Below, one piece after another: positions 13,761 to 25,000 of a DNA stretch of 64,000 nucleotides; the stretch's first letter is position 1; each line of letters starts with the position of its first letter. Source of the stretch: Bacteroidota bacterium (lineage in GTDB: Bacteria > Bacteroidota > Bacteroidia > Flavobacteriales > Weeksellaceae); NCBI GenBank assembly GCA_018902795.1, contig JAHIQD010000023.1, positions 1 to 64,000 of the forward strand, read 5' to 3'. Made by a program: the position numbers and the translations under genes. The notes under the pieces were generated by a model. The model had not been told where the DNA came from, did not search any database, and saw only the letters and a list, made by a program, of their open reading frames with translations.

Positions 13761-16580
13761 ATGAAAGGATTTCTCTGTGGTTTTTTGCTGATTACCAGTT
13801 TTGTTGCGGTCTCTGCGCAGCAGGACAGTATTTATATCGAAGCTAAAATCTCGGAAAACAAAAGGCAGATTTCTGTAAATCAAGAAATTACTTATTTCAA
13901 CAACACCAATTCCCCTTTAGATCAGGTTAAATTACTCAACTGGATTTCGGCCTACAAAAACCGCAGCACACCTCTCCTTTCCCGGAAACTCGAAGACAGG
14001 AAAAGCGATATGTACTTTGCAAAAAGTGATGAACTCGGCAGTCTGGGAAATTTAGAAATCAAAATTGAAGGAAACATGATTTCTGCAATTGATGCTTCAC
14101 AGGAAAACATCTTTATTCCGCTTTCTAAAAAACTGGCACCCGGAGACCGAATAAAAATTACGCTGCGTTACGTTCTGAATCTGCCTCTACAGAAATTTAC
14201 CGGTTACGGAAGCGACGGAAAAAAAATCGCGCTGAAGTATTTTTTTATTGTTCCCGACGGTTTTGAAGATGCCAACCAATATTCAAAAAACTTTATCGAC
14301 ATTGAGGAAAATCAAAGTCCCGGAAATTACTGGAAAGTGAATCTCGATGTCCCTGTTAATTATTTTTCCCAAAGTAACCTGAACGAAATTCAACCCAATT
14401 ACTTCGAGGGAAAACTTAATAATGATCCTGAATTCTTGATCTCCGAAAATCAAAATCCAACCATTTCAACAGTCATTGACGGTGAAAAATTCAGTGTGAA
14501 TTTTGGATATCATTTAACGGAAACCGAAAAACAAAATCTTGAATTTTATCTTCCGCTTCATCTCAATTTCATAAAAAGTAAAACCGGATTTTTACCCAAT
14601 AAAATATTCATCAGTGAAAAATTCAGAAAAAATGAAGATTTTACAGGTCTTGAGGATGTTAAATTGTGGAAATTCGGTTACCAACTTTTCAGTGAATCAG
14701 AAAAAAATGATCTGAACTATTTCAGCATTCTGTCGAAAAACATTGTGGAACAGGCGGCAGTTTTCGAAAAAAGCAATGATCACTGGCTGATGAACGGTCT
14801 GAAAACCTATCTCGAAATTCAGTACATCGAACGGTATTACCAAGACAAAAAACTACTGGGCGAACTTCCTGAAAACATTAATATTTTTGGTTTTAAGCCT
14901 CTTAAATTATTCCATGCTTCACAGCTGAAACTTTCGGAAAGGTACGGGCTGGCTTACCAGTATATCATGACGCAAAATCTTGATCAGAAAATTTCCGAGC
15001 CTTTTGAAAATCTGAGTAATTACAATGCAAAAGCCATCAGCCATTTCGAAACAGGAAGTCTGTTTTCTTTTATCGCGGAGAAAATGGGAAACGAAAAATT
15101 TGACGATTTTATCATTGAGTATTTAAAAAAGAACAGCCATCAACATGTTAACAAACAGAATTTTCTGGATGAGCTTACTTTAGAATCAGGATATTCGGGA
15201 GATTTTTTCGACCATTTTATCCAAAAGAAAAACCGCGTGAATTTCAAATTGAAAAGGTTCGAAAAAATTGGTGATGAATTTCAGGTAAAAGTTGCAAAAA
15301 ATACGGAGCAGACGATTCCATTTAAAATTGAAACCGAAACAAAATCCAGCGAGGTGAATGAATTCTGGTTTGATACCGATGATTCCAAAGACCCTCAGAT
15401 TTACAATATTCCACAGTCAAACGCCGAGAAAATCGTGGTTAACAGCGGATATATTTTTCCGGAAAACAACTTCCGTGATAATTACCTTTATGCCAAAGGA
15501 TTATTCAGGAACACTAAAAAAATAAAATTCAAGCTTTTTAAAGACATTCCTAATCCTGAGTTTAATGAAATTTACCTTAATCCGAGAGTGAACTTTAATG
15601 CGTACGACAGAGTTCTTTTGGGTTTAAACTTCAGAAACACCTCTCTTTTCGACCGTAAATTCAATTATTCATTCACTCCTTATTTCAGTACCGGAACGGG
15701 AAAACTAACCGGTTCCGGCGGGGTGGCCTACTCTTTTCAGCCGGCGGAGAGTTTTTACAGAAGTCTGGATATTGGGGTCTCGGGTTCCTATTTTCACTAT
15801 GATTACGATTTGACTTACCGTAAATTTTCGGCATTTGCGAATTTTAATTTTACGAAGAACCCGCGAAGCGATATTGGAAGAAATTTAGGCTTTTCCTATA
15901 ACTTTTTCGATAAAGAACTTACTCCAAAAATGGCTGCTGACAACGAATACGCAAAATATAATCTTTGGAATCTGGGTTACAGCTATTCGGACCGGAGTAT
16001 GATCCATGAAAAATACCTCAACGGAAACCTGCAGTGGATGGAAGATTTTCAGAAAGTGTCAGGAGAAGCTTTTTACCGCTGGGAATTTGCGCAGGACAAA
16101 AAAATAAGTTTCCGGTTTTTTGGAGGCTACTTTATCACCAATAAAACAAAGAACAGCCTTTTCGACTATGGCATTGCAAGGGTTTCCAACTACGCATTTT
16201 CATATGGACTTTTAGGACAAAGTGCTGTGTCGGGCTTACTTTCGCAGCAATTGATTGTGGCAGAAGGCGGCTTTAAGTCACAGGTGGGGAAAACAGCCAA
16301 CCAATGGATCACGTCGGTGAATGTGGATTCGCATGTATGGCGTTGGTTTAATGTTTATGCTGATGCAGGAGTGTATAAAAACAGATTACAAAACGCGGAG
16401 TTCATCTGGGATTCCGGCGTAAAAGTTAAAGTGATTCCGGATTTTCTGGAAGTGTATTTCCCGCTTCAGAGTTCTTTGGGGTTTGAACCCTCTTTCAAAG
16501 ATTACGGAAGAAGAATCCGTTTTACGCTGGTACTGAATTTTTCTGCAGTGACCAATTACTTTAGGAGAGGATGGTTTTAA
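13761..16580 (+). CDS. M1-aminopeptidase-like domain fused to an outer-membrane beta-barrel
   Basis: This 939-residue exported protein has a signal peptide (MKGFLCGFLLITSFVAVSAQ). Residues about 20-530 have the layout of an M1 gluzincin: an N-terminal beta domain, then a helical domain with DHWLMNGLKTYLEIQYIE near 345-360 in the place where M1 enzymes have W(L/M)NEGFA. No HExxH zinc site and no GAMEN motif are visible, so it is probably not a peptidase. Residues about 590-939 are alternating amphipathic strands with aromatic girdles, ending ...FRRGWF, and look like an outer-membrane barrel. Relatives in this group are often annotated as aminopeptidase. The 251-bp gap upstream (13510-13760) shows no gene and no confident promoter. 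Confidence 0.7.
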   Translation: MKGFLCGFLLITSFVAVSAQQDSIYIEAKISENKRQISVNQEITYFNNTNSPLDQVKLLNWISAYKNRSTPLLSRKLEDRKSDMYFAKSDELGSLGNLEIKIEGNMISAIDASQENIFIPLSKKLAPGDRIKITLRYVLNLPLQKFTGYGSDGKKIALKYFFIVPDGFEDANQYSKNFIDIEENQSPGNYWKVNLDVPVNYFSQSNLNEIQPNYFEGKLNNDPEFLISENQNPTISTVIDGEKFSVNFGYHLTETEKQNLEFYLPLHLNFIKSKTGFLPNKIFISEKFRKNEDFTGLEDVKLWKFGYQLFSESEKNDLNYFSILSKNIVEQAAVFEKSNDHWLMNGLKTYLEIQYIERYYQDKKLLGELPENINIFGFKPLKLFHASQLKLSERYGLAYQYIMTQNLDQKISEPFENLSNYNAKAISHFETGSLFSFIAEKMGNEKFDDFIIEYLKKNSHQHVNKQNFLDELTLESGYSGDFFDHFIQKKNRVNFKLKRFEKIGDEFQVKVAKNTEQTIPFKIETETKSSEVNEFWFDTDDSKDPQIYNIPQSNAEKIVVNSGYIFPENNFRDNYLYAKGLFRNTKKIKFKLFKDIPNPEFNEIYLNPRVNFNAYDRVLLGLNFRNTSLFDRKFNYSFTPYFSTGTGKLTGSGGVAYSFQPAESFYRSLDIGVSGSYFHYDYDLTYRKFSAFANFNFTKNPRSDIGRNLGFSYNFFDKELTPKMAADNEYAKYNLWNLGYSYSDRSMIHEKYLNGNLQWMEDFQKVSGEAFYRWEFAQDKKISFRFFGGYFITNKTKNSLFDYGIARVSNYAFSYGLLGQSAVSGLLSQQLIVAEGGFKSQVGKTANQWITSVNVDSHVWRWFNVYADAGVYKNRLQNAEFIWDSGVKVKVIPDFLEVYFPLQSSLGFEPSFKDYGRRIRFTLVLNFSAVTNYFRRGWF

Positions 16581-16635
16581 TGCAAGATGATTCACTAAGG
16601 ATGTTATTTGACCGTCACCTTTTACAATAAAAAAA

Positions 16636-16654
16636 GCCACTTCTGAGAAGTGGC
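16636..16654. terminator. Bidirectional terminator
   Basis: GCCACTTC-TGA-GAAGTGGC is flanked by AAAAAA on the left and TTTATT on the right. It serves the M1-like gene (+) and the convergent T9SS cargo gene (-). Confidence 0.85.
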
Positions 16655-16676
16655 TTTATTAATTCTAAAAGAATAA

Positions 16677-17465
16677 TTATTTTTTAATGATTTTTTGAGA
16701 AACAGATTTTCCATTAACAACAGCAGTTACAACATACGTACCTTTAGAAAGATCTGAAACGTTAAGTCTAGAATTTTCTGAAGCATCAGCAGTTTTAACA
16801 ATCTGTCCAGCCATGTTTAATACAGATACTTTAGCGGTTTCACCAAATATGATTTCGTTAGCTACAACTGTATTTTTAACTAAATTAGCTTTAGTCGCCT
16901 TAACATCACCAACAGCTAATGTTGCAGAACCTTTGATATCATCTACGAATAATGCGTTAGTTGAACTTTTTTGAAGTTTAATAGAAAAAGTAGGAGTTGC
17001 TCCCCAATTAACACCTGTAAGATCTAACGTAACAGTAATCCAATCAGCAGCGTTAACAGTTCCTGTATAAGCGTTTGCTCCAGTACCTGTCAAAGTTACG
17101 TTGCTTGTTGTACCAGCAGGAATATTAAAATACTTGCTTCCAGTTGGAGTTCCATCTCCAGCGTTGAAAGAGATTCCACCAGCCACACCTTTTACTTTTA
17201 AAGTAATGTAGTTGATTCCAGCCGTATTCATGTTTTTGTTAGCTGTCATAACATAAATGTTCTGTGTAGTCGTGTTGTCAGTAATCTTTAGAGCACCACT
17301 TCCGCCAATACCACCATTTACGCTTTGTTCTCCAGATTTAAGAGCAAACCCTAAACTTGAATCGAACGCTGCCCAGTCATTGAAATCTGACCCTGCGAAT
17401 AAATTTGTTTGTGCAGATGCAAATACTGCTGCAGAAACCCCTAAAATTGTAAAGATTTTTTTCAT
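16677..17465 (-). CDS. Small T9SS cargo protein (type A sorting domain)
   Basis: This 262-residue protein has an N-terminal signal peptide ending near FASAQ (residue 19). The middle (about 20-180) is a beta-sandwich-like domain with no enzymatic motif (FNDWAAFDSSLGFA, then FSIKLQKSSTNALFVDDIKG), perhaps carbohydrate-binding. Residues about 190-262 are the Por_Secre_tail sorting domain: VLNMAGQIVKTADASE, then LSKGTYVVTAVVNGKSVSQK and the KIIKK end. That domain directs export by T9SS across the outer membrane. The sorting domain is very similar to that of the neighbour at 17745-18533, although the cargo parts differ. Confidence 0.88.
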   Translation of the reverse strand: MKKIFTILGVSAAVFASAQTNLFAGSDFNDWAAFDSSLGFALKSGEQSVNGGIGGSGALKITDNTTTQNIYVMTANKNMNTAGINYITLKVKGVAGGISFNAGDGTPTGSKYFNIPAGTTSNVTLTGTGANAYTGTVNAADWITVTLDLTGVNWGATPTFSIKLQKSSTNALFVDDIKGSATLAVGDVKATKANLVKNTVVANEIIFGETAKVSVLNMAGQIVKTADASENSRLNVSDLSKGTYVVTAVVNGKSVSQKIIKK

Positions 17466-17700
17466 AATATAAAATTTAATTTTTTGTTAAAAATTGGATT
17501 GCTAAATTACACATTTTTTTGAATTGAAAATAAAAGATTTAAAATTTAACACTAAGTGAGCTCATGTTAAGAAAAACCAAATACTTCCGCCCTATATTTC
17601 ATCAGCCATTAACAGTTGTTCTTGTCTTATTTTCTCCTACAAAGTTAATCATTATTACACCTAAATAAAACATGATTCATGTTATGTTTTATTAACAAAA

Positions 17701-17723
17701 GAAGCCTCCAAAATGGAGGCTTC
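17701..17723. terminator. Terminator after the second T9SS cargo gene
   Basis: GAAGCCTCC-AAAAT-GGAGGCTTC, with AACAAAA on the left (U tract for the minus strand) and TTTT on the right. The rest of the 17466-17744 interval is the AT-rich promoter region of the 16677 gene; TAATTTAG on the minus strand (about 17500-17507) is a weak -7 candidate. Confidence 0.8.
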
Positions 17724-17744
17724 TTTTGATTTCTCAATAAAAAA

Positions 17745-18533
17745 TTATTTTTTGATAATTTTTTGTGAAACTGCTTTACCGTTTACGTTACCTGTAACGA
17801 TATATGTTCCTTTTGGTAAAGAAGCAACTTCCAGAGAAGTATTTTCGTTTACAGAAGCAAATTTTACAACTTGTCCATTCATGTTAATAATCTGCACATC
17901 AGTTTTCGCAGCGAATGAGATTTCGTTGTTAACTACTGTGTTTTTTACTAAGTTTGCTTTGATTGCGTTTGCATTGTCTACAGCCATTGTAGCTTCTTCA
18001 TAAACGATTTCAATTGAAGTAATATAACCTGCATTAGCACCTCTTTTTACAGCAAAATAGGTATAGTTGGTTCCCTCTAAATCTGTTGCTGACCAACCTG
18101 TAGATGAAGCCGCACCCACTTGTGTTCCTCCTGTCACTGTATAGTTAGCAGTAGCTGAATTTACCAATCTTGCTGAGTTACCACCAAACAAAGAAGATAC
18201 TTGCGCAGTACCTACTGAGTTTATTGTTACACTCACAATTCTTCCTGGCAACGCTGTTGTATTATAAATTACTCCATTGTTAGCCTGCGCTTGGATGTGT
18301 GCTCCTGCGGGACCTGTAACAGGTGTATTTGCTGCAGTACCAGTGATAGCTTTTCCTCCAAAACCAATACCGTCTGTTGTCCAGGTTCTTTCCGCACCAC
18401 CATTATAATTACCTGTATTTAAAACAGCAGTACCGCCAATATTGGCTGTATTAATAACCAAAGTTTTTGTTGTTTGTGCAGTTACGGTTACAGCTAAAAC
18501 TGCAGCTGCGAATAAAGAATAGAATTTTTTCAT
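17745..18533 (-). CDS. Small T9SS cargo protein, paralogous tail
   Basis: This 262-residue protein starts with a signal peptide (MKKFYSLFAAAVLAVTVTAQ). The cargo domain (about 20-180) is Gly/Thr/Asn-rich with predicted beta strands (NTANIGGTAVLNTGNYNGG) and ends with a motif typical of extracellular beta-sandwiches (GTNYTYFAVKRGANAGYITS). The tail from about 190 is a type A sorting domain: NLVKNTVVNNEISFAAKTDV, NMNGQVVKFASVNE, then LPKGTYIVTGNVNGKAVS and a KIIKK end. Function is unknown; it is exported by T9SS. It has its own promoter and terminator. Confidence 0.87.
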   Translation of the reverse strand: MKKFYSLFAAAVLAVTVTAQTTKTLVINTANIGGTAVLNTGNYNGGAERTWTTDGIGFGGKAITGTAANTPVTGPAGAHIQAQANNGVIYNTTALPGRIVSVTINSVGTAQVSSLFGGNSARLVNSATANYTVTGGTQVGAASSTGWSATDLEGTNYTYFAVKRGANAGYITSIEIVYEEATMAVDNANAIKANLVKNTVVNNEISFAAKTDVQIINMNGQVVKFASVNENTSLEVASLPKGTYIVTGNVNGKAVSQKIIKK

Positions 18534-18568
18534 TTTTTAAAATATTTAATAATTAATAATTTCTCGGG

Positions 18569-18576
18569 CAAAACTA
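18569..18576 (-). promoter_or_regulatory. -7 promoter element of the second T9SS cargo gene
   Basis: TAGTTTTG on the minus strand, 36 bp before the ATG at 18533. A TTG 24 bp upstream is slightly far for -33. Confidence 0.55.
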
Positions 18577-18688
18577 CGATCTTTTTTATAAATATCATAA
18601 CAACACTGTTAAATTAGTATTAATAATATAACTGCAATTTTAAAGCGCGTTTTTCGTTATTTTTACACCGCTCCACATAAAAGGAAAT

Positions 18689-21600
18689 TTGGCTAAAAAA
18701 ATATTATTTTTCATTCTCACTTTATCAGCATTGCTTCATGTCAATGCTCAGATTTTCACGTGGAAAAACCCCAATATTCCTGCAGACTCTACCAGGAAGG
18801 ATTCCGTTATTGCGGCAAAAATAGACAAGGATTTTTTCTCCAGAGATACTTTGGATTTTATCAGAACCCAAAATAAAATCATTGTGGACGAAGGTGTTCT
18901 TGTGAAAAATACGCGTTCACAAATCCTCGGCGACCTTAATTCCAAAGGGTCGATTATCCGCGGAATTACTTTTGGGAACAACCAGGGACAAAGTGTTCAG
19001 AGCTCGATGGACCTTCAGATCTCCGGGAAACTTTCCAAAGACGTTTCGGTTCTCGCTTCGATTTCCGATCACAATCTTCCTATTCAGGCTGACGGTTACA
19101 CCCAGACCCTTGAAGAATTTGACAAGATTTACATGCAGCTTAATATTAAAGATAAGTCGGTTCTCCGCGCAGGACATTTGGATTTGCTTGATGAAAACAC
19201 CTATTTCGGCAGATTTCAGCGGAGAAGTATGGGCATGCAGTTTGAGACCAATTTCGGAAAGGAAAACAAAACGTTCGTTGATCTTTCCGCGGGTGTTGCA
19301 CGAAGCGAATTTCACCGCATCCGTTTTCAGGGTGTGGAAGGAAACCAGGGACCTTACCGTCTCACCGGTAAAAACGGCGAGCAGTTTATTACCATCATTT
19401 CAGGTTCTGAACAGGTTTTTATCGACGGTATTCTAATGAAACGGGGCGAAAACCAGGATTACATTATTAATTATAATACCGGAGAAATTACTTTTACGAG
19501 TTTCAGACCAATTTTTAAACAGAATTTTATTACCATTTCCTACAATTACACGAACAGAAATTATACAAGATTTCTGGTGACGGGCGGCATCCGTCATGAA
19601 AGGGAAAAAGCACGGTACGGCTTCAACTGGTTTATGGAAAACGACAATAAAAACGCACCGCTTTCCCTGAATTTAAGCAAGGAAGATGAGCAGATTTTAG
19701 CCAATGCGGGCAACAATCCCGATTTGATGTATGCGCCATCCGGAACGGTTACTGAATATGATGTGAATAAAATCCTGTATCACTTCATTCAAAATCCGAA
19801 CGGTAACTATTATGAGTTTTCTACTGATCAGACTGAAACTTTATACCAGGTTGCGTTCACCTATTTTGGCCAGAATCTCGGCGATTACCGAATCAAACAA
19901 ACCACCAACAACGGTCGGGTTTTTGAGTATGTCGGACCAAATATGGGCGAGTACAAAGCCGTCCGAAAACTGCCTTCGCCACAGAAAACCCAGGTTTTTT
20001 CAGCTAATTCGGAATTTTTGCTGAAAGACGGAAAGATCGGTGCCGATGTTTCGCTGAGTAATTTTGATGTGAACCTGTTTTCATCGAAAGATTCCGATCA
20101 AAATATCGGGTATGCCGGACGGGTTTTCGGGAATAAAACCTTCAGCAGAAACAATTGGAAAGGAACTCCAAGTTTTGAATTCCAGCATATCAATTCGCAA
20201 TTCCATATTCTGGACAGAATCAATGATGTGGAGTTTTCGCGTGATTTTAATCTCATTCAGGAATTCAATCAGATTACGCAAAACCGATTTATTTTCAGCT
20301 TTTTAAATCAATGGAACAATTCGTCATTTTTAAATTATAAAATCAATTATCTGGACGAAAAAGATTCTTATACAGGAATTAAAAATGATCTGGATTTCGG
20401 CTGGATTAAAGGAAAATTCAACACCAAAGGGAATTTCTCCTATCTCGACACGAAAGCAGTTTTCCAGGATACGAAATTTGTAAGAAGCGGAGTGATTTCT
20501 GAATATGCGACTCCAAAGGGAAGCTGGGCGATTGGCGGAAGCATGGAGCATAACGAGAAAAACTTCAATGAAACCGGCCAGTTGGATGTGACAAGTTTCA
20601 GCTGGAAAGAAGTTTTCATCCAGAAAAAAATAAGCGATTCTTCACGAACGAAATTACTGACAAGGATGTATTTCCGTGACAACGATTCTGTGCGGAATAA
20701 TGCTCTGGAAAACATGAATCATATTTTGGGAATCATGGCAGAAAGCCAGATCATTAAAACTGACAAGACCACTTTGAATGCTTTGATTCATTACCGGAAA
20801 TTTTATTATCAGAATCAGGAAATCTCAGCCAATCTCAACCAGGATTTTGTGGTCGGAAATATTCTTTACAACCAGCAGCTTTTCCGTAACGGAATGCGTT
20901 TGCAGGCTTTTTATGAACTCGGAAACGGTCAGGAAGCCCAGCGGGAATTCCAATATATTAAAGTGACCGACGGACAGGGCGTTTACAAATGGACGGATTA
21001 TAACGGCGACGGAATTCAGCAGTTAGACGAATTCGAAATCGCTGAATATGCAGATTTGGCTCAATACATCAGGGTGTATACGAATACCGTCAATTATATT
21101 CCGTCGAATAAAAACAAAATGCAGTTGGCTTTGTTTGTAAATCCTTCGGTTGTTTTCAACTCTGAAAATCAGTTTTTGAAACGATGGAATTTCAATATTT
21201 CACTGAATTCCCAGAATTCCTTTTATAAAAGAGAAAGGGTTTTGGTTTTGAATCCGTTTGAAAAAAATGAAGACCAGATTCTGAAAAACCAGAATTTACT
21301 GGCTTCAGTACAATTCAATCCTACAGAAAAATCCGGCTGGAACGGAAATTACCGTTTTATTGCGAATGACAATTTAATTAATGCCAATTTCAGCAATGAA
21401 GAGCGTTCGCAAACTTCTAATTTTCTGAATTTAGGATATTGGTTCAGCAAAGATTTCCGTGTTGACTGGGAAAATTCGCTTCACCATATTGAAAATGCGT
21501 CGCAGCTTTTCAGTTCGCGGGATTATGTTCTGAATAATTTCGAAACGAAACCGAAAGCGACTTATAAATTCACTGAAGCCATTCAGGCAGAGCTTTCTTC

Positions 21601-21922
21601 GGCTTTGAGACAGAAAAAAAGAGCAGACGGAGAAGAATTCCTGAAAACCTTCGACCTTACGGGAAGTTTACAGTGGGAACGCAGAAAAACCTCTGTCCGC
21701 GGGAATTTTTCATTTATTAACAATGATTTTACCGGAAATAACTTTTCAATTGTCGGCAACCAGATGCTCGACGGTTTGAAGCCGGGGAAAAATCAGGTTT
21801 GGTCGGTTTTCTTACAGCAATCCATCAATTCGTTTATTCAGCTGAATGTGAATTATGAAGGAAGAAATTCCGGTGAAAGGACCATTCATATCGGATCGAT
21901 GCAGGTGAAAGCGAGTTTTTAA
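18689..21922 (+). CDS. Large predicted outer-membrane beta-barrel protein
   Basis: This 1077-residue protein has a signal peptide (MAKKILFFILTLSALLHVNA). Residues about 80-160 include IIRGITFGNNQGQSVQSS and LSGKLSKDV-like strands. Residues about 232-275 contain SGSEQVFIDGILMKRGENQD followed by YIINYNTGEITFT, a motif shared with large Bacteroidota surface proteins including SprA. The remainder is a long series of amphipathic strands ending in MQVKASF, as in outer-membrane barrels. It is far shorter than SprA, so it is not that translocon. The start is TTG at 18689, supported by AGGAAA seven bases upstream. Its position among T9SS cargo genes suggests an envelope role, but no specific function can be given. 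Confidence 0.7.
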   Translation: MAKKILFFILTLSALLHVNAQIFTWKNPNIPADSTRKDSVIAAKIDKDFFSRDTLDFIRTQNKIIVDEGVLVKNTRSQILGDLNSKGSIIRGITFGNNQGQSVQSSMDLQISGKLSKDVSVLASISDHNLPIQADGYTQTLEEFDKIYMQLNIKDKSVLRAGHLDLLDENTYFGRFQRRSMGMQFETNFGKENKTFVDLSAGVARSEFHRIRFQGVEGNQGPYRLTGKNGEQFITIISGSEQVFIDGILMKRGENQDYIINYNTGEITFTSFRPIFKQNFITISYNYTNRNYTRFLVTGGIRHEREKARYGFNWFMENDNKNAPLSLNLSKEDEQILANAGNNPDLMYAPSGTVTEYDVNKILYHFIQNPNGNYYEFSTDQTETLYQVAFTYFGQNLGDYRIKQTTNNGRVFEYVGPNMGEYKAVRKLPSPQKTQVFSANSEFLLKDGKIGADVSLSNFDVNLFSSKDSDQNIGYAGRVFGNKTFSRNNWKGTPSFEFQHINSQFHILDRINDVEFSRDFNLIQEFNQITQNRFIFSFLNQWNNSSFLNYKINYLDEKDSYTGIKNDLDFGWIKGKFNTKGNFSYLDTKAVFQDTKFVRSGVISEYATPKGSWAIGGSMEHNEKNFNETGQLDVTSFSWKEVFIQKKISDSSRTKLLTRMYFRDNDSVRNNALENMNHILGIMAESQIIKTDKTTLNALIHYRKFYYQNQEISANLNQDFVVGNILYNQQLFRNGMRLQAFYELGNGQEAQREFQYIKVTDGQGVYKWTDYNGDGIQQLDEFEIAEYADLAQYIRVYTNTVNYIPSNKNKMQLALFVNPSVVFNSENQFLKRWNFNISLNSQNSFYKRERVLVLNPFEKNEDQILKNQNLLASVQFNPTEKSGWNGNYRFIANDNLINANFSNEERSQTSNFLNLGYWFSKDFRVDWENSLHHIENASQLFSSRDYVLNNFETKPKATYKFTEAIQAELSSALRQKKRADGEEFLKTFDLTGSLQWERRKTSVRGNFSFINNDFTGNNFSIVGNQMLDGLKPGKNQVWSVFLQQSINSFIQLNVNYEGRNSGERTIHIGSMQVKASF

Positions 21923-22036
21923 TCAGAATGCTGCCCCAGGGTTTGCGGAATGAACTAAGAAATGGGATAGCTTTACCTCATTTTGTTACATACAAATCTT
22001 TGCGAGAGGAGTTTTCTTCTCATTAAGCCATAAAAA

Positions 22037-22059
22037 AAGTCCGGCCTTTGGCCGGACTT
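22037..22059. terminator. Bidirectional terminator
   Basis: AAGTCCGGCC-TTT-GGCCGGACTT with a T-rich run on the minus side (TTTTTTTA). It separates the barrel gene (+) from the beta-helix T9SS gene (-). The 158-bp gap has no gene. Confidence 0.85.
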
Positions 22060-22080
22060 CAAATATTGAACTGTATGTGA

Positions 22081-25000
22081 TTATTTTTTGATAATTTTTA
22101 CAGTGTGCACATCATTTCCTGATTTTACAGTGATGATGTACATTCCAGGAGTCATGCTTCTCATATCAACAGTTCCGGAATTTGCGTTCCATGTTTTTGA
22201 TGATACTTTCTGACCTGTTACGTTGTACACTTCAACTGAATCAATTTTCGATGAGTTGTTAATGTTCACGTAATCTACAACCGGATTCGGATAAATTTTA
22301 ACACCTGCTTTCACATTTTCAGTTGCAGCAGTAGCAATAGAAAATTCATCAGCTCCCATATCTGGGGTTGTAGCACTTCTTGCATCGCCGTCGATATCGA
22401 CAGTTACTTCAGCAAGTGCGGTTCCTTTATTATCCAGAGCCGTATTCGCAATGGTAAGATGCAGGTCGGTTGGGGACATAAATACTGGTAATACATTCAG
22501 TGAGTTAACATCTTTACCTGTTGCTGTCTGCCAGTCTGCTAATGTTGCTCTTGCTGAACCTAAATAGCCCACACTTCCTGTGCTGTAATAGTCATTATTA
22601 TCGATATTACTGAACACGGTGTTTGGTACCGCGCTATATACCGCATATCTGGTAGAAGTGGTTTGAGAGTTTACCAAGATATTGTTTCTAAGATCAATAG
22701 CTCCCGCACCAGTAATGGAAGACGGCACATTGATTGCGGCTGTCATACCTGGTATAGTTTGGTTTGTAGCCATGTTAATGGTATTGTTATAAATTTTATA
22801 ACCTGTACTTACCCCATTGAAAGTAATTCCTACTCCATTATCCAGATACGAAGTACCGTTATAACCATAATTCGCAACATCGGAGATGAAGTTATTAATA
22901 ACATTCACTCCTCCATTGGCTGCAACTGAATATCCATTAAGATAAACTCCTACTGCAGCGTAACCGCCGGCATTGGAATTCTTGATATTGGTTATTTTAT
23001 TTCTGGTTAAAGAAACACCACTGGTAGAAACAGCTGCTGACGAACCCAATAACTGGATTCCCGCAACTATACTGGTAGAGGCCGAAGAGAGATTAGTAAT
23101 ACTGTTATTATCAATACTGTTGTTGGTATTTAATTTGTAACCGCCGTTAGTACTGGATACCAGAATTCCTACTGCGCCGCTTCCAGCAGCTGCACCAGAG
23201 TTGATGTTGGAAATTGTGTTTCCACTCACCACACTGTTTACCGCTCCCGTTGCTAACCAAATACCTCTTCTCGCGTAAGCACCTGTTGCATTAAAGTTTC
23301 CAATAGTATTATTTTGAATAATCGCACCATCAAGACCCTGTCCATAAATACCTGCAAGAGCTATAGCATCAGCACCTGCCGTTGACAGATCATTGTCGCT
23401 TACGGTAATTCCTCCGTTACCCGCTACAGCAGCTGATGCAGCGTAAACAGCCATATAAGCTTTCTTAATGACGTTATTTTTAATTGTAATATTATTGAAA
23501 TACCCAGCCGTCGCAGCAAGTGCATTGTCATGAATTACAACTGCTGTTGAAGTATTGATACCATTGGTTATGATGGTATTTTTAAGGGTATTGTTGCTCA
23601 TTGTAGTTGTACCTACACTTCCGAATCTTACCACTTGTGGTGCAGTAACACTAAGATTGGTGATCGAAAGACTTCTGTCTGTACCACCAGAAAGCGAACC
23701 GTCGATAGTAACTCCGCTGGCTCCAGCTGTTCTGATCAACGCGTTCGAAGCCATTGTACCGGAAATTACCCGTGCCGCTCCGCTTGGTTTAATGGTTACT
23801 GTATATCCACCTACAATTGGATTAAGCGGATTTGCTCCCGTTTCGGCAGTTAAATCTTCAGTAATATCGAATGTAACATTGCCTGTAGCGCCTGAAAGGT
23901 TAAGTTCGTCAAATACACCGCCTGGGTTAGTCAATGAAGCATAATCACCAGCTGAACCTACGGTATAAGTTCCGGCTAATGACGCTTTGAATTCATCAGC
24001 TCCCATATCAGGTTTAGTAGCACTTCTTGCAGCACCGTCGATATCAACAGTAACATCCAAAAGCGGAGTTCCTTTGTTATCCAGCGCACTGTTTGCAGTG
24101 GTCATATGAAGATCTGTTGCTGAAGTAAACACAGGGGTGACATTCAGTGATTTCAGATTACTTCCAAAACCGGCCTGAACTGCAGCTAAGTTGGATCTTG
24201 CAGAACCAATATACCCTAAGTTAGCACCTGTAGTGGAATAGTTATTAAAATCAATTTTAGCAAAAGCAGTGTTAGCCGCTCCGGAATAAATTGCATAACG
24301 CTCTCCAGATGTGGTCTGGTTATTGGCAAGAATATTATTTCTTACATCTACCGCACCAGCTGTTACCCCGCTTAGAATATTGAGGGCCGCAGGCCTTCCT
24401 GCTACTGTTTGATTGGTATTCAGCGATACTGTATTGTTATAAATTCTAACATCAGTTCCAGCTCCGCCTACTACGATTCCGAGACCGTTATCGCCAACAC
24501 CTCCCAGTGAAGGATAACCGTAACTGTAAATATTGCTTACAAAGTTATTGGAGATTAAAACGTTTGTGGATCCTGTACCAGCATTGGAATAAATCCCGTT
24601 AGAACCATAACCACCTGCATTCGTATTACTTACATCATTTATTTGGTTACCGGTTACGGTAATATTGTTAATGGTAGCACCTACGAGAATACCCGAGGAG
24701 GTAGATGTAGAAGAAGTACTTACTCCATTGATCATATTTCCGCTAATCATCACATTTTTGGCATTCTGCACGGCAATACCTCTGAAACCCATTCTTTCCA
24801 GAGGATTTGATGAACCTATGGTATTATCTTTAATAACCGCTCCATCATCCTGATTGGTTGCCAACCCTATGACAAACATTGCATTTTGAGCTCTGTTAAA
24901 GGTATTACTCTCCACTTTCAGATAATTATTTGGAATTGTTCCCGCTCCACCTAAAGTTGGACCTGAAACCAAGACACCTGCAATAGTATTGGAAGGGTCA

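Noticed and set aside
18689..21922. SprA, the T9SS translocon
   Set aside because: The protein is less than half the length of SprA and shares only a short surface motif.
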